A stretch of 64,000 nt of DNA from Monoplex corrugatus (lineage: Eukaryota; Mollusca; Gastropoda; Littorinimorpha; Ranellidae), in the NCBI GenBank assembly GCA_030674185.1, contig JAPXFY010000022.1:48014052-48078051 (forward strand), read 5' to 3'. A program made the translations under genes and the position numbers. Within the stretch, counting starts at the first letter, position 1. Each line of letters starts with the position of its first letter. Below are positions 54,616 to 64,000 of the stretch, in pieces. The notes beneath the pieces were generated by a model. It saw nothing but the letters and a program-made list of their open reading frames with translations, made no database searches and was not told the origin of the DNA.

Positions 54616-55224
54616 AAAAGAGACTAAGAATATATAGCCAACTAATGAAACAGGATAGGCGCAAATTTTCAGCAAACTGACCTTTGCCCAAACAAAATAT
54701 AAAAAAATACCTTGTTTGTAAAAGATCCTTGGGAGTATAAAACACGTTTCGATCCCAGGCCCTTTGTCAAGTGAAAAATAAAATAACAGAGGAGTATTTA
54801 AAACAGTTCAAGGAAATAAGGGACAGAGTGAGTGAGTGTTACTCAGGATAGACAATAGAGAAATTATGTAGTTAAAACAAAACTTAAAAGGACAGAGCAG
54901 AACTTGGGGGGAAAAAAAAGAGAGGGGAGGGGGTAGGAGGTTGGGGTGGGGAGAAGAGGGGAAACAGTAGGGATTAGTAGAACAAGGAAAGGACCCGGGC
55001 ACCTGCTACATGTCGGCAGTTCTGGTGTTCAGGCCCGACTTTGCCAAGATTACAAGAAGATACTTTATTGCCAAGTTCAGAGAACAGCAATTTTGTTTGG
55101 TCACATCATGCTCACTCCATTCACATCACATCAGACTCACTCACATCCCCATACATGACATGGTAACTCATCCACACACACACACACACACTCCACGAGC
55201 CTACATAACAGACAATAAACAAAC

Positions 55225-55432
55225 ATGTCCTGACCTTTGTCAAGCGTACATAACAGACAATAAACAAACATGATCACTCAGTTTAGGACACAAAAATAAC
55301 AGAAAATAATACATCAGTCGTTTGCTCCTCTTCAACGAAACATTGCAGCATTTTTTTCTGATTTTTCACCCAGGTTTAGTGTATTTGTTCCATGTTTGTC
55401 TTTCATGTACGCTTGACAAAGGCCAGTTACTG
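55225..55432 (+). mobile_element. FB-B partial element
   Basis: CTGACCTTTGTCAAGCGTAC, GACAATAAACAAACATG and later TGTTCCATGTTTGTCTTTCA, TGTACGCTTGACAAAGGCCA. It ends where the family C fragment begins at 55433. Confidence 0.6.
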
Positions 55433-55535
55433 TTATTGTTATTTTTGTTTAAACCTCCGCCGACTGTGTAGAACCATATCAGGGCTATAACTGTTCCAAA
55501 ACATACACAATACTTCAACACAAAAAAGGGAACAG
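55433..55535 (-). repeat. Family C 3' end fragment
   Basis: TTGTTTAAACCTCCGCCGAC, AGAACCATATCAGGGCTATA and ACTGTTCCAAAACATAC match the GGCTTTAAACAACA end of family C. Confidence 0.55.
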
Positions 55536-55539
55536 AAAA

Positions 55540-55632
55540 TGATGATGACGACAATGATGATGATTGTGATCATGACGACGACGACGACGACGATGAATGA
55601 TGATAGATGATGAATATGATGATGATGATGAT
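55540..55632. repeat. GATGAT/GACGAC microsatellite next to a CLIP1 exon
   Basis: GATGATGACGACAATGATGA and CGACGACGACGACGATG, ending about 10 bases from the exon donor at 55641. Confidence 0.9.
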
Positions 55633-55641
55633 ATAACTAAC

Positions 55642-55786
55642 CAGACATATCAGCAGCCAGGGCCTTCTCCAGTCTGTTGACCTTTTCTGTCAGGGCCTGT
55701 GTCTCTGATTCACGACTGTGACGCTGATTCTCTAAGGTCCGTTTGGCTGCCTTCAGCTCTTGTCTCTCTGCTTCCAGCATTGTCAC
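55642..55786 (-). CDS. CLIP1: CLIP1 coiled-coil exon
   Basis: A 145-base exon runs from the acceptor TTACCAG (55793-55787) to the donor TCTG|GTTAGT (55641-55640). It reads VTMLEAERQELKAAKRTLEN, then QRHSRESETQALTEKVNRLE and KALAADMS. Heptad spacing of Leu, the absence of proline and the abundance of Glu, Lys, Arg and Gln mark a coiled coil. Phase 0 in and phase 1 out fit both neighbours. The acceptor has only a weak pyrimidine tract because a TGAT repeat precedes it. Confidence 0.8.
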
Positions 55787-55789
55787 CTG

Positions 55790-56060
55790 GTAATTAATCA
55801 ATCAATCAATCAGTGAGTCAGTCAGTCGTCGGTCGGGTTCGGGTCGGTCGGTTTAGTCAGTCAGTCATCATCATCATCGTAATCAAGTCATCTACAGCAT
55901 TATATCTTATCTCATACAGCTTTACATCACCTGGTAATTGGAGATAATCAAACCAATCAATCAATCAATCAATCATCAATCCATCTTCACTCATCTCAAC
56001 GAGGATCACCATTTGGTAATGGAGATCATCACACCAATCAATCAATACAACCTGATTTAT
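55790..56060. repeat. CAAT/CAGT tetranucleotide tracts
   Basis: AATCAATCAATCAATCAG and CAGTCAGTCGTC, then a second AATCAATCAATC run at 55957. ACCTGGTAATTGGAGATAAT and ACCATTTGGTAATGGAGATC suggest a degenerate repeat of about 105 bp. Confidence 0.8.
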
Positions 56061-56469
56061 CTCCACATGTAATTACAACATGATGGGTATTTAAACCCCT
56101 GGCTGACACTAAGGAGTATAATCATCACTAAGGGATTGTTACTTCCTCATGATCAAGCAACATTTCCTTTCGCAATGATTTCTGCCAGATGTCAATGAAT
56201 CATATCATTCCTGACCTCATTTCACAAAAGGGGACCTAAGCTGCATGCCGTTAAACCAAGATGCAGCCTCTGAAAAGTGGTGAGACTGGGCGAAATTGAG
56301 AGTTTAGTTGCAGCTTGTACTTTGTTTTTTTGTTTTTTTTCCTTAGGTGTATATGTACACTTGTGCAGTTTGATGGAACCTGCTCTAAAGAATCAAAATA
56401 AGAATTGGAATGGCTTAGCAAACAATGGTCCAACTCAACGATATCTGGAAAGACAGAGGCATACCAAAT

Positions 56470-56940
56470 GGCCGAAAATTAAACTTTTAAAATGTCTGAT
56501 CTGGCCAATCATGACTTATGGCCGCGAAGCCTGGACTCTCAGAAAAGCTAACTGCAAAAGAAGTGAGATAACACAGATGTGATTTTATCGCAGACTACTA
56601 TGTGTCAAATGTACCGATAGAAGAAAAGTGTCAAGGAAGAACTTGATACCACCAGAAAATTATTAGCAGGCGTCAACAAGAGAAGACTAAAATACATTGG
56701 CCATGTTCAAGTAGCACGAACACAGACATCATGGCAATCCCTTTTTCAAGGAAAAACAAGAGGCAAAAAGGAAGAAAGACAGACCTCCAATCCCATATAT
56801 TGAGAACATAACTGACGTCAGTGGCCTAAATATTCAGGAAGTTGTCCACAAAAGTCAAGACAGAGCCGTTTGAAGATGGGTAGCTGTATCACAGAATGCA
56901 GCGGCCAACACTGAACCCGGTAATGCCGACAGGTGGGGGA
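56470..56940 (+). mobile_element. LINE reverse-transcriptase C-terminal fragment
   Basis: The + strand reads LKCLIWPIMTYGREAWTLRK (about 56488-56560), then frames with RRLKYIGHVQVARTQTSWQS and LFQGKTRGKKEERQ, and finally GLNIQEVVHKSQDRAV-like and ECSGQH codons. It ends near AACCCGGTAATGCCGACAGG. The order is that of a LINE end (IL-YGCE-W, GH-x-x-R, GKR-RGR, sequence to the stop). Frameshifts and stops make it a relic in a CLIP1 upstream region. Confidence 0.7.
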
Positions 56941-57004
56941 AAAAGTGTACAGTAATTTCACAGTGAAATCCACCCTAAACCAACACTAAATCCTCAGCAT
57001 GTAT

Positions 57005-57165
57005 ACCGTATTGTTATATTAAACACACGTCCTGATTCCTTTTTTGTGCTTTTCTTATTCTTGTTTGCTTGAAAGCAGGCAACAACATTTGTTTCGGATA
57101 ATCTACACACAATTTTACTGAATATTCCTTTCGTGTTTTTCCTCTTAATTTTTGTATTTGTTCTC
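57005..57165 (+). mobile_element. FB-B right-arm fragment
   Basis: TACCGTATTGTTATATTAAA, CACACGTCCTGATTCC, TTCTTATTCTTGTTTGCTTG and AAAGCAGGCAACAACATTTG. Confidence 0.5.
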
Positions 57166-57174
57166 TGGCCGCCT

Positions 57175-57365
57175 ATCTCCCTATCCGCATCTATGATCAT
57201 ATCACAGAGTGTGACAGAGCTGGTTGCCTGTCTCCCTATCCATGTGTACAATATTACTGAGCGTGACAGAGCTAGTTGCTTACCTCTCCATCAACGTCTA
57301 CAATCATATCATTGAGTGTGATAGAGCTGGTTTCCTGTCTCCCTACGCATGTCTATAACCAAGAG
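57175..57365. repeat. Three diverged units of about 67 bp
   Basis: GTGACAGAGCTGGTTGCCTG, GTGACAGAGCTAGTTGCTTA and GTGATAGAGCTGGTTTCCTG each precede TCTCCCTAT(C)CA-type sequence, adjacent to the CLIP1 exon donor side at 57388. Confidence 0.75.
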
Positions 57366-57388
57366 TAAAAACAATACTGATTGCTAAC

Positions 57389-57506
57389 CTTGGCTGTCTG
57401 TTGTTCCAACAGCTGTTGTTGTTGATGTAACTCCTGGTCTGTGCTGTTCACCTTGTTGCTAAGTGACACGCGCTCTGCCTCTGCTGCCGCCAGTTCTTGT
57501 CTGTGG
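57389..57506 (-). CDS. CLIP1: CLIP1 coiled-coil exon (most upstream exon recognised)
   Basis: A 118-base exon lies between the acceptor TGTTTTCAG (57515-57507) and the donor AAG|GTTAGC (57388-57387). It reads HRQELAAAEAERVSLSNKVN, then STDQELHQQQQLLEQQTAK. Alanine/glutamate/leucine-rich heptads with a glutamine run indicate a coiled coil. It starts one base into a codon, so an upstream exon ending in phase 2 must exist to the right. Confidence 0.8.
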
Positions 57507-57929
57507 CTGAAAACACATACATGGACGCATCAATTACACAGTAACACCAACAATGACAGTAACAACAAGGCAGCATGAAATGGTAATGAAACACACACAC
57601 ACACACACACAAGTGTATCATTTGACTGCTTACATATTGGAAAAACATAAAAACTTTCAGTTAGTCTTGCACTTAAATCCCTGCTACTGAATTTGTTGGG
57701 TTTTTTTTTTCCTTTTCTTTGTCCAGTGGGACCTAATGCTTTTGCAGGTTGACATTTGAATATTAGCTTACATAATAACTAATACCATCAACGAATCCTT
57801 GTCCCATCATTTTTCTTTTTTTTCTTTAAGAGGCTTGTAACTTGGTTTTATCTTTGTCTTTCATTTTTTGTTTGTTTTTTGTTTTATCCTTTCAGTTACC
57901 ACAAAGATGGTTGGATTAATCATACTCAG

Positions 57930-58190
57930 ACAATTCTAAATGCACTCCATCCAAATCTGCCAGCAATCATCTGGCAGACTATATTAACCTGCACAAAGTC
58001 TTCTGCACTGGCAACGGTCTTAAAATGGGGAGGGGGAAGAGGGAGCTATCAAACACTAGGATGACACCACCAGAATGATGGAAACATTAAGATGGGCTGT
58101 GAACAGGCAGTTTTTAATGTTGCAAGCTGAGACTGAAAAGATATCAGATCTTGATATCTCCATCAAAAGAACAAAACCTGGCCCACCCAA
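57930..58190 (-). mobile_element. SINE-1 upstream of the CLIP1 exons
   Basis: In minus orientation: CCATCCAAATCTGCCAGCAA, CTGCACTGGCAACGGTCTTA, core complement GATGACACCACCAGAATGAT, and a head with GATATCAGATCTTGATATC. Confidence 0.8.
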
Positions 58191-58317
58191 AAGTTATCAT
58201 GAATTACCTTGTTCATGTTCATTTCAGCATAACATGGTTAATGTGATAAGAAATGGTTGTTGACCTGAAACGAACCGATGTTGATACTGATACTGATGAT
58301 GATACTGATGCGATGAT

Positions 58318-58400
58318 TAACTGATGATCTTTATCTCCACTTATAACAACCAATCTGTAACTGATGATCTTTATCTCCACTTATAACAACCAATCTGTCT
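58318..58400. repeat. 41-bp tandem duplication
   Basis: AACTGATGATCTTTATCTCC and ACTTATAACAACCAATCTGT occur twice in succession. Confidence 0.9.
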
Positions 58401-58478
58401 CTTATAACCCTTACTTGAATCTACTGACAAACAGGTAAGTCTGAGTCTAAGTGACTCACTAACTGACTTGCTCACTAA

Positions 58479-58479
<1 letters not shown>

Positions 58480-58554
<75 letters not shown>

Positions 58555-58612
58555 TACACACACACTCACAGACACACACACACACACACACAGACACACA
58601 CACACCTACACA
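58480..58612. repeat. (CA)n microsatellite
   Basis: CA run to 58548, then CACAGACACAC-type sequence. Confidence 0.95.
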
Positions 58613-58759
58613 TGCACACAAAACAGATGTTCTATCAATGAGTGTGTAACAATGTTCTAAACTTGGTGAGGACAGTTTCTCAAGTTTGCCTTGAACAAAG
58701 ACAGACAGGAGAAAAACAAAAGACATATACGCACACAGCACTGGGATCAAATGTAACAC

Positions 58760-59080
58760 TTAACCGTTTGACTTCTGCACCCTGTCCACCAGCATCCTGC
58801 ATTACCAACCATTCTAGCAAAGCAAATACTTAACCCTTTGACTCCCACACCCTATCCGTCAGCTGCGAAAACTTAACCCTTTGACTCCCTCACCCTGTCC
58901 ACCAGCTTAACCCTTTTGACTCTCTCGTCCTATCCACAGGAGGTTTGATAGGGTGAGAGTCAAAGGGTTAAAGTTTGTGCTTTGCTAACATGGTTGACAA
59001 TGCAGGAGTCCGTGGTGAGTGTGCGGGAGTGAAAGGGTTAATCCTATCCACCAGCTTCCTGCAGGATGTGGGAGTAAAGG
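58760..59080. mobile_element. PB-MITE, compound copy
   Basis: TTAACCGTTTGACTTCTGCA, three further internal TTAACCCTTTGACTCC-type arms, and GCGGGAGTGAAAGGGTTAA at 59038-59041, plus a fragment TCCTATCCACCAGCTTCCTG after it. Several units are stacked. Confidence 0.8.
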
Positions 59081-59132
59081 TATACAGTGAGAGATCGGTA
59101 GATCATTCAAACATTAAAAACACTGAGAGACC

Positions 59133-59310
59133 AGTCGACACAGCGCAGTAGTTAGTGCAACAGACTACCGATTGGAAAGTTGTGGGTTCAAATCCCTGTC
59201 AGCTCTTTAAAAATCACTGCTGGATTTTTCGGCCCCAACCAGCTCCTACCCAGAGCGCAGAGGCTCTGTGGGAAGACTGGGCTCACACAATCAAGTCTCA
59301 TCCATTTCTT
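59133..59310 (+). mobile_element. SINE-2 (tRNA-headed)
   Basis: The head is CACAGCGCAGTAGTTAGTGC, then GTTGTGGGTTCAAATCCCTG, with a body TTTTTCGGCCCCAACCAG and a tail GGGAAGACTGGGCTCACACA. Confidence 0.7.
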
Positions 59311-60096
59311 AGATGCGTCATAATAGTGTTGCTCAAATCGCCTGACTAATACCGTAGGTTCTGTATCTCTCAGGCCTGGTTGATGCCATTTAAAATGACA
59401 TCAAGTGTAGACAGCAGTCCTGTCATGCAATTATTTTAATCCTGGATGGAACTTCACAGCATCATGATTATCATCCTCATAGTTCTCATCATCACAGCAA
59501 CGTACAAACTATCCCCATCTTCTGTGGCCATTACAGTGGCATAGAGAATAGGAAGAAAAAAATGCAGCTGCCTAAGAGCCATAAGCCTTAATAAAAATAA
59601 AAATGAAAAAATCAACAACACTGAGAGAAGGGAAAAATCCACAACCCAACACCCACAGACCAAAAACATGTAGAAGAAGAAAAAAAACCTACTGAACTAC
59701 ATCACAAACACAACACAGAAAGCTGAGTCTTGAAGTTGCTTCAATACACCATAATTTTTCAACTATCTTGTGAATGCCATATGCCAACAAAAAAAAAGTA
59801 TAAAAAATGAAAATAATGACTACAAGGTCACAATCTTCACAAACTGATGAAAGCTTGGAGAGAAAGGGGCATTAGATGAGAAACAGACAAAAAGAAACAG
59901 ACAAAACATACATATGTTTCTACAGTGAAAATGAAAGCAAGAAACAGCACAATATCTCAGCAATACAAAGCAGTGCAAAGCATCCTAGAGAACTCTGTAC
60001 CTGCAAATTGATGTCTTATTGATGTTTTACTCTCTTATTTGAAGTTACTTTTGCCCTTCATCCATGCAACTAAACCTAACATTTACAACAACAACA

Positions 60097-60312
60097 CAGA
60101 GAGAGAGAAGAAACAGACAGAAATAGACAGACAGACAGAGAAAGACAGAGAGAGACCGAGACACACAGAGAGGCAGACAAACAGAGAAAGAGACACAGAG
60201 ACAGAGAGAAGGAGAGACAGACAGAAAGAAAGAGACAGAGAAAGAGAGACAGAGTAAGACAGAGAAAAAAAGACAGCAAGACAATCAGACTGACAGACAG
60301 ACAGACAGATAT
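60097..60312. repeat. AGAC/GAGA low-complexity tract
   Basis: GACAGACAGAGAAAGAGACA-type purine-rich repeat. Confidence 0.9.
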
Positions 60313-60361
60313 ACAGAGCATGAGCAAGAGCAATAGATCTCCTGCTGATTACGAACTAACT

Positions 60362-60420
60362 GTTGTAATAATTCGATGTTCGTTATCTCCAACTGCCTTT
60401 CTCTGATTTCTCTTTTCAGC
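60362..60420 (-). CDS. Weak candidate coiled-coil segment upstream of CLIP1
   Basis: On the minus strand this reads KLKREIRERQLEITNIELL, then QQ, which resembles a coiled coil and lies upstream of the CLIP1 exons. It emerges directly from a (GA)n repeat, so the Lys/Arg/Glu content may be an artefact. No convincing acceptor or phase-2 donor flanks it. Listed only so the position is not lost. Confidence 0.15.
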
Positions 60421-60435
60421 TTCTCTTCTCTCTCT

Positions 60436-60480
<45 letters not shown>

Positions 60481-60482
60481 CT
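60421..60482. repeat. (CT)n microsatellite
   Basis: CT run; a second short one lies at 60690-60712. Confidence 0.95.
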
Positions 60483-61073
60483 CTGCAAAAGAAAGATCTG
60501 TTGACTGTTACACCGATGAAGTATAAACTGAAGAAAGCATTGAAAGTGACAATTTTCCATGATGTAATTATATGCACTGTATATTTTGTATAAATCACAA
60601 AAACCCTATTTCCCTCCCCACCCCATTGACTATTGTACTGTGGCCTGAGGCCGATGTACATTAAAAAAAAAAATCTGAATTCTGAGCTAGCTCTCTCTCT
60701 CTCTCTCTCTCCTCCTTCTCCACTTCCTGATTGTCTGCAATCACAACTGTGAAGAGACACTAAATGGAAGTTCCTTTCTTCCTTCCTTCAGACAGATCTC
60801 TTATTCCCATTCTCCATTAGATGCTGTTTGCTTCTTACAATTTTCAAAACTCAACGGAACTTCTATGTGTGACACCAGAACATCAGCAAGTATTCCAAGC
60901 ACCCCAGCAGTCAGCCTGCTAAAAGAAACAACCCGAACAAACACCCACAGAATCTATCTAAAAAATTGAATAAAAAAGCTGACCACTATGAAGCGAACAA
61001 CAAATTCATGCAAAGCTGTGCCCATCGTCTCTCATTTGTGTAGACGTATGTTTACTTGCTTTTTATGTTTGTT

Positions 61074-61450
61074 GGCTGGTTGGTTGGTTGGCTGGTTGGC
61101 TGGGACAGTAAACAGATGACTGGTTGGTTGGTCGGTTAGTTTTAAGGGGTGGGGTGGGGGTTTGACTGGTTGGGTATTTGGTTGGCTGGCTGGCTGGTTG
61201 GTGGTTGGTTGGTTGGCTGGTTTCTGGAGGGTGGGATGGGTGGTAGGTGTGGGTTCAACTGGTTGATTAGTTGGCTGGCTGAATGGCTCGTTGATTGGTT
61301 GGTCGATTGTGTTTTTGGGGTGGGGGGTAGGGTGGAGGTTCGACTGGTTGGTTATTTGGGTGGCTGGCTGGCTGAATGACTGACTGGCTGGCTGGTTGGT
61401 TGATTGGTTGGTTGGTTGATTGGTGGTTGGTTAGTTGATTGGTTGGTAAT
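61074..61450. repeat. TGGTTGGC-type degenerate repeat
   Basis: GGTTGGTTGGCTGGTTGGC and variants, with two diverged blocks of about 110-150 bp that include GGTGGGATGGGTGGTAGG and GGGGTGGGGGGTAGGG. The open frames over it are artefacts. Confidence 0.85.
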
Positions 61451-61459
61451 CATACCATT

Positions 61460-63270
61460 TTCCACAGCCTCTGTGCTTTTATAGGTTGGATGGATGGGTT
61501 GAGTGGATCTGGTTACATTTTTGTTTGTTAACTGGTTGGATGACTGACTAACTGGCTGCTTGGCCTGTTCACTTGCATGCACATATGGTCTTATGTTTGT
61601 TTATCTCTTAGTATGGTTCAACAGCCTTTCAGAAAGTTTTTATCTGATTTTTTCTTTTTGGTTTGTTTTTGTTTTTTGGTGTATAATTATTGTCTGTTTT
61701 TTGTCCTGATATGGATTTTTATGTGATATAAAATGTCCCCTGTTTCTTTTAAGCAAGTGCAGAACCACATCAGTCGACAAGAACAAAAAAAAACCACAAG
61801 AACTACACAGCTCAAGTCTTACCACAAACAGCTCATGAAGGTCAAGGGCGAGGGTTAGTCACATGAGAAGGGAGGTGACTCGATCAAGTGAGCATTGATG
61901 CCATAAAATGGAAACACACGGCATGAACTCCCATCAATCAACAAATGCAAGGTAAAGGGTACATGGGATCTACGTTTTTTTTGGTTTCTGAGCAACTGCT
62001 CATTTGATAACACATACAAATAATGATTCCACTACTGTCAAAATAACTGATGTATGTATGAGATTAAAAAAAAAAAAACACCTACCCACAGCATCAATTC
62101 TGTCAATTACTTAACACCAGATGTAAGAATATTTAGGGACTACTTCTGCTGCTTTTTTTTTTAAATGATTATTCACTTTTATGACAAATGCCTTTAGTGA
62201 CTTCATTTTTTAATTCTACTAATAAATGTTAAATGCCATGTGCACAATTCAATCACAGAACAACAAGACTTGTTTTACAAAATCAATCTTGTTATACACT
62301 CAAATGATCAACTGAAATAAGAAACATGCACATTTCCCGAATGATTCATTATCATCATTAACACAAATGCTCAAGTTATATAAATCAGATGCACCCATCA
62401 GCATATTCCTACCATTAAATGACTCTAGGTTACGGAAATTATAACGTTAAAATGAGTATGTTATTATCTGAACAATGTATAACTGGTATACTATTTACTA
62501 ACTTTAAATTCAGCACAGGACAGACTTTGATTTATGACCTTAGTCTGTTTAACAGATATCAGATTTAAGCAGGTTTAACATCTTCACTGCCCAGACCAGA
62601 TATTTTCCAGGCCTGAAGTGCATTGTAGATCTTATAACCCAGAAATGTTCCCAAGTGATGAAATGACGTTTTATTCATTTTTGGAGTGAAATGTGATGAC
62701 AAATCCTTTGAACTACTTGGAAACAATCTACGTTATCAGTGTCGTACTCTTAAATATATTCTGAGATATAGTGAAGTAAACAAAGCAGGTGAAATATTTC
62801 CCAGTATAAAGGGTGCACTTACACTTGGCAGTAATAGGGTTTAAACAATCTTTACTTCATATTTTCAAAATTTTATCTATCCTTGATCCCTGTTAAAGTA
62901 AAATGGTAAAAAAAAACCTGTTATGATACAACAGTTATAAACTAACAACATTTTCTACAAATTGTGCTCTTAAATTGACAAAAATCACATTTGTCAAGCA
63001 ACACAGAACCATCTTGTTTAGACAGAAATGTTGAAAATATATTCGCAATCACATTAATTAACACAGGGTTTGTAAAGCGAATTATACTACTGACATATGT
63101 TATAAACACATAAGACACCACGACAACCTCAGTATTAACACCTTTACATGGTGGTATGTTACAAGCAGACACGTGAATACTGTTATATTGACAGAGACAT
63201 ACATTATACATTATGTCATAATGACAGTGAAGAGGTTAGTTCGAACAGAAATGTCAGAGGTTCGAGTCTG
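61460..63270. other. Likely intron upstream of the CLIP1 exons
   Basis: AT-rich, largely unique-looking sequence with no recognisable exon on the minus strand and no notable repeat. Confidence 0.4.
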
Positions 63271-63274
63271 CTCA

Positions 63275-63660
63275 AAACGGGTTCATGGCACCTGGACAAT
63301 TCCATATGTGCTCCACCCGTAACTGCCAGCACTTACCTGGCAGACTCCTTGATTTAAGCCTGTGCAAAACCCTATGCACCGAGGGCCTTGAAATGGGTAG
63401 GGGATCAAGTCAATGAAACTGACACCATCAGAACAGCTAAGCGTTAAGACGGGCAGCAAACCTATGAACAATCAGGCTGAGGACAGACAGGGTGGGAGAT
63501 GTACTTGCTGCGACAAGGGACAGATTCATATAAAGGACCATGATCGCCAACGCCATGCGGCAGGGCACATAATGATGATGATCATGCTATAGTTTGTGAC
63601 AGAATGTGAGACATGACATCTTCAATCCATAGCTCTATCAAAAGAGCTAGCAAGGTTGAC
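63275..63660 (-). mobile_element. SINE-1 split by a LINE-T end
   Basis: The tail and core (63283-63470: CCTGGCAGACTCCTTGATTT, GCCTTGAAATGGGTAGGG, CTGACACCATCAGAACAGC) are separated from the head (63598-63655: CATCTTCAATCCATAGCTCT, ATCAAAAGAGC) by LINE-T at 63475-63587. Confidence 0.75.
63475..63587 (+). mobile_element. LINE-T 3' end nested in SINE-1
   Basis: Shared LINE-T sequence, from GGTGGGAGATGTACTTGC to CGCCAACGCCATGCGGCAG, ends in a short TGATGATGAT tail. Minus-oriented SINE-1 sequence lies on both sides (core 63415-63470; head 63600-63655). Confidence 0.7.
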
Positions 63661-63794
63661 ACCTGAGGCACAATCTGTGTAACGTGCCTTTGTGCAGAAA
63701 CCCTCAGCCTGACGCACAGAGAAGGCTCAGGACTGCACATACCACAGTTTAAGTGTCTAAAGATAACATCTCCACATTCAGAACAACTTGTACA

Positions 63795-63885
63795 TGCACC
63801 CCTGCCACAGATGCCATCCTAAGTGATCATAGTATAAGCCCTTTGCATGGGCATAAACCCTATGCACTGACAAGGTCTTGGGGTT
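63795..63885 (-). mobile_element. SINE-1 tail fragment
   Basis: CCACAGATGCCATCCTAAGT, CATGGGCATAAACCCTATGC and ACTGACAAGGTCTTGGGG match the SINE-1 3' part only. Confidence 0.45.
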
Positions 63886-64000
63886 AATCTTATCATATGC
63901 TTTCTAGGTCTAGCCTTGAATCAAAGTAAAGGTATGGCTGCAATATATTAACGCCACAACGATTCACATCATAGAAAATCATTTATGGGTAACCCAAAAT

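Noticed and set aside
60076..60560. Leu/Ser- and Arg/Glu-rich frames
   Set aside because: Products of AGAC and CT repeats. Only the short KLKREIRERQ stretch was kept as a very weak candidate.

Overview
This window is animal (metazoan) nuclear DNA. The genes have short exons, phased introns and GT-AG splice sites, and sit in very repeat-rich sequence. The matrix metalloproteinase and CLIP-170 genes, together with the abundance of dinucleotide repeats, tRNA-derived SINEs, LINE tails and foldback MITEs, fit a lophotrochozoan, most likely a mollusc (perhaps a gastropod). The species is inference; no organelle, bacterial or viral genes were seen.

Three protein-coding loci can be supported, all on the minus strand. 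(1) At 463-10228 lie the first six exons of a secreted matrix metalloproteinase: signal peptide, prodomain with a cysteine switch, and catalytic domain with [11 protein letters not shown]. The hinge and hemopexin part would lie beyond the left edge. Splice phases agree through all six exons, but the zinc-site exon carries two apparent 1-base deletions. (2) At 34241-35667 is a long terminal exon of an unrecognised, highly charged protein that ends in a CaaX-type prenylation signal, CVVS. (3) At 48440-57506 are the last six exons recognised of a CLIP1 (CLIP-170) homologue: coiled coil, the conserved FLNSVIVDLQ segment, two zinc knuckles and an EVTF terminus. Its 5' part lies beyond the right edge. 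One weak membrane-protein exon (27671-27860) and one weak transposase-like ORF (about 22730-22972) are listed at low confidence.

Most of the rest is repeats. I use these working names. PB-MITE: a nested-palindrome element with TTAA ends and CCCTTTGACTCC termini, about 20 copies, piggyBac-like. FB-B: a second foldback family with the motif TTGACAAAGGCCAGTTGGCC. SINE-1: a tRNA-headed SINE with the core TTCTGGTGGTGTCAGC. SINE-2 and SINE-3: two other tRNA-headed families. Family C: a dispersed repeat ending GGGCTTTAAACAACA. LINE-T: 5'-truncated non-LTR retrotransposons with a (TGA)n tail. Several copies are nested in each other, which gives a relative history of insertions.

Layout: 1-460 pyrimidine-rich satellite-like sequence; 463-10228 MMP exons in repeat-filled introns; 10.3-22 kb intergenic, with minisatellites, a LINE reverse-transcriptase pseudogene (18.4-19.75 kb) and SINEs; 22-34 kb intergenic repeats, with a 40-42-bp minisatellite (26.2-26.8 kb), a LINE filled/empty-site pair (29.4-29.8 kb) and a 55-bp minisatellite (31.8-32.5 kb); 34.2-35.7 kb the charged CaaX exon; 36-48 kb AT-rich sequence with few recognisable features; 48.4-57.5 kb CLIP1; 57.5-64 kb probably CLIP1 intron plus repeats. 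I see no evidence of a novel multigene system. The most notable items are the nested TTAA palindromes close to splice junctions, the nested insertions and the CaaX exon.
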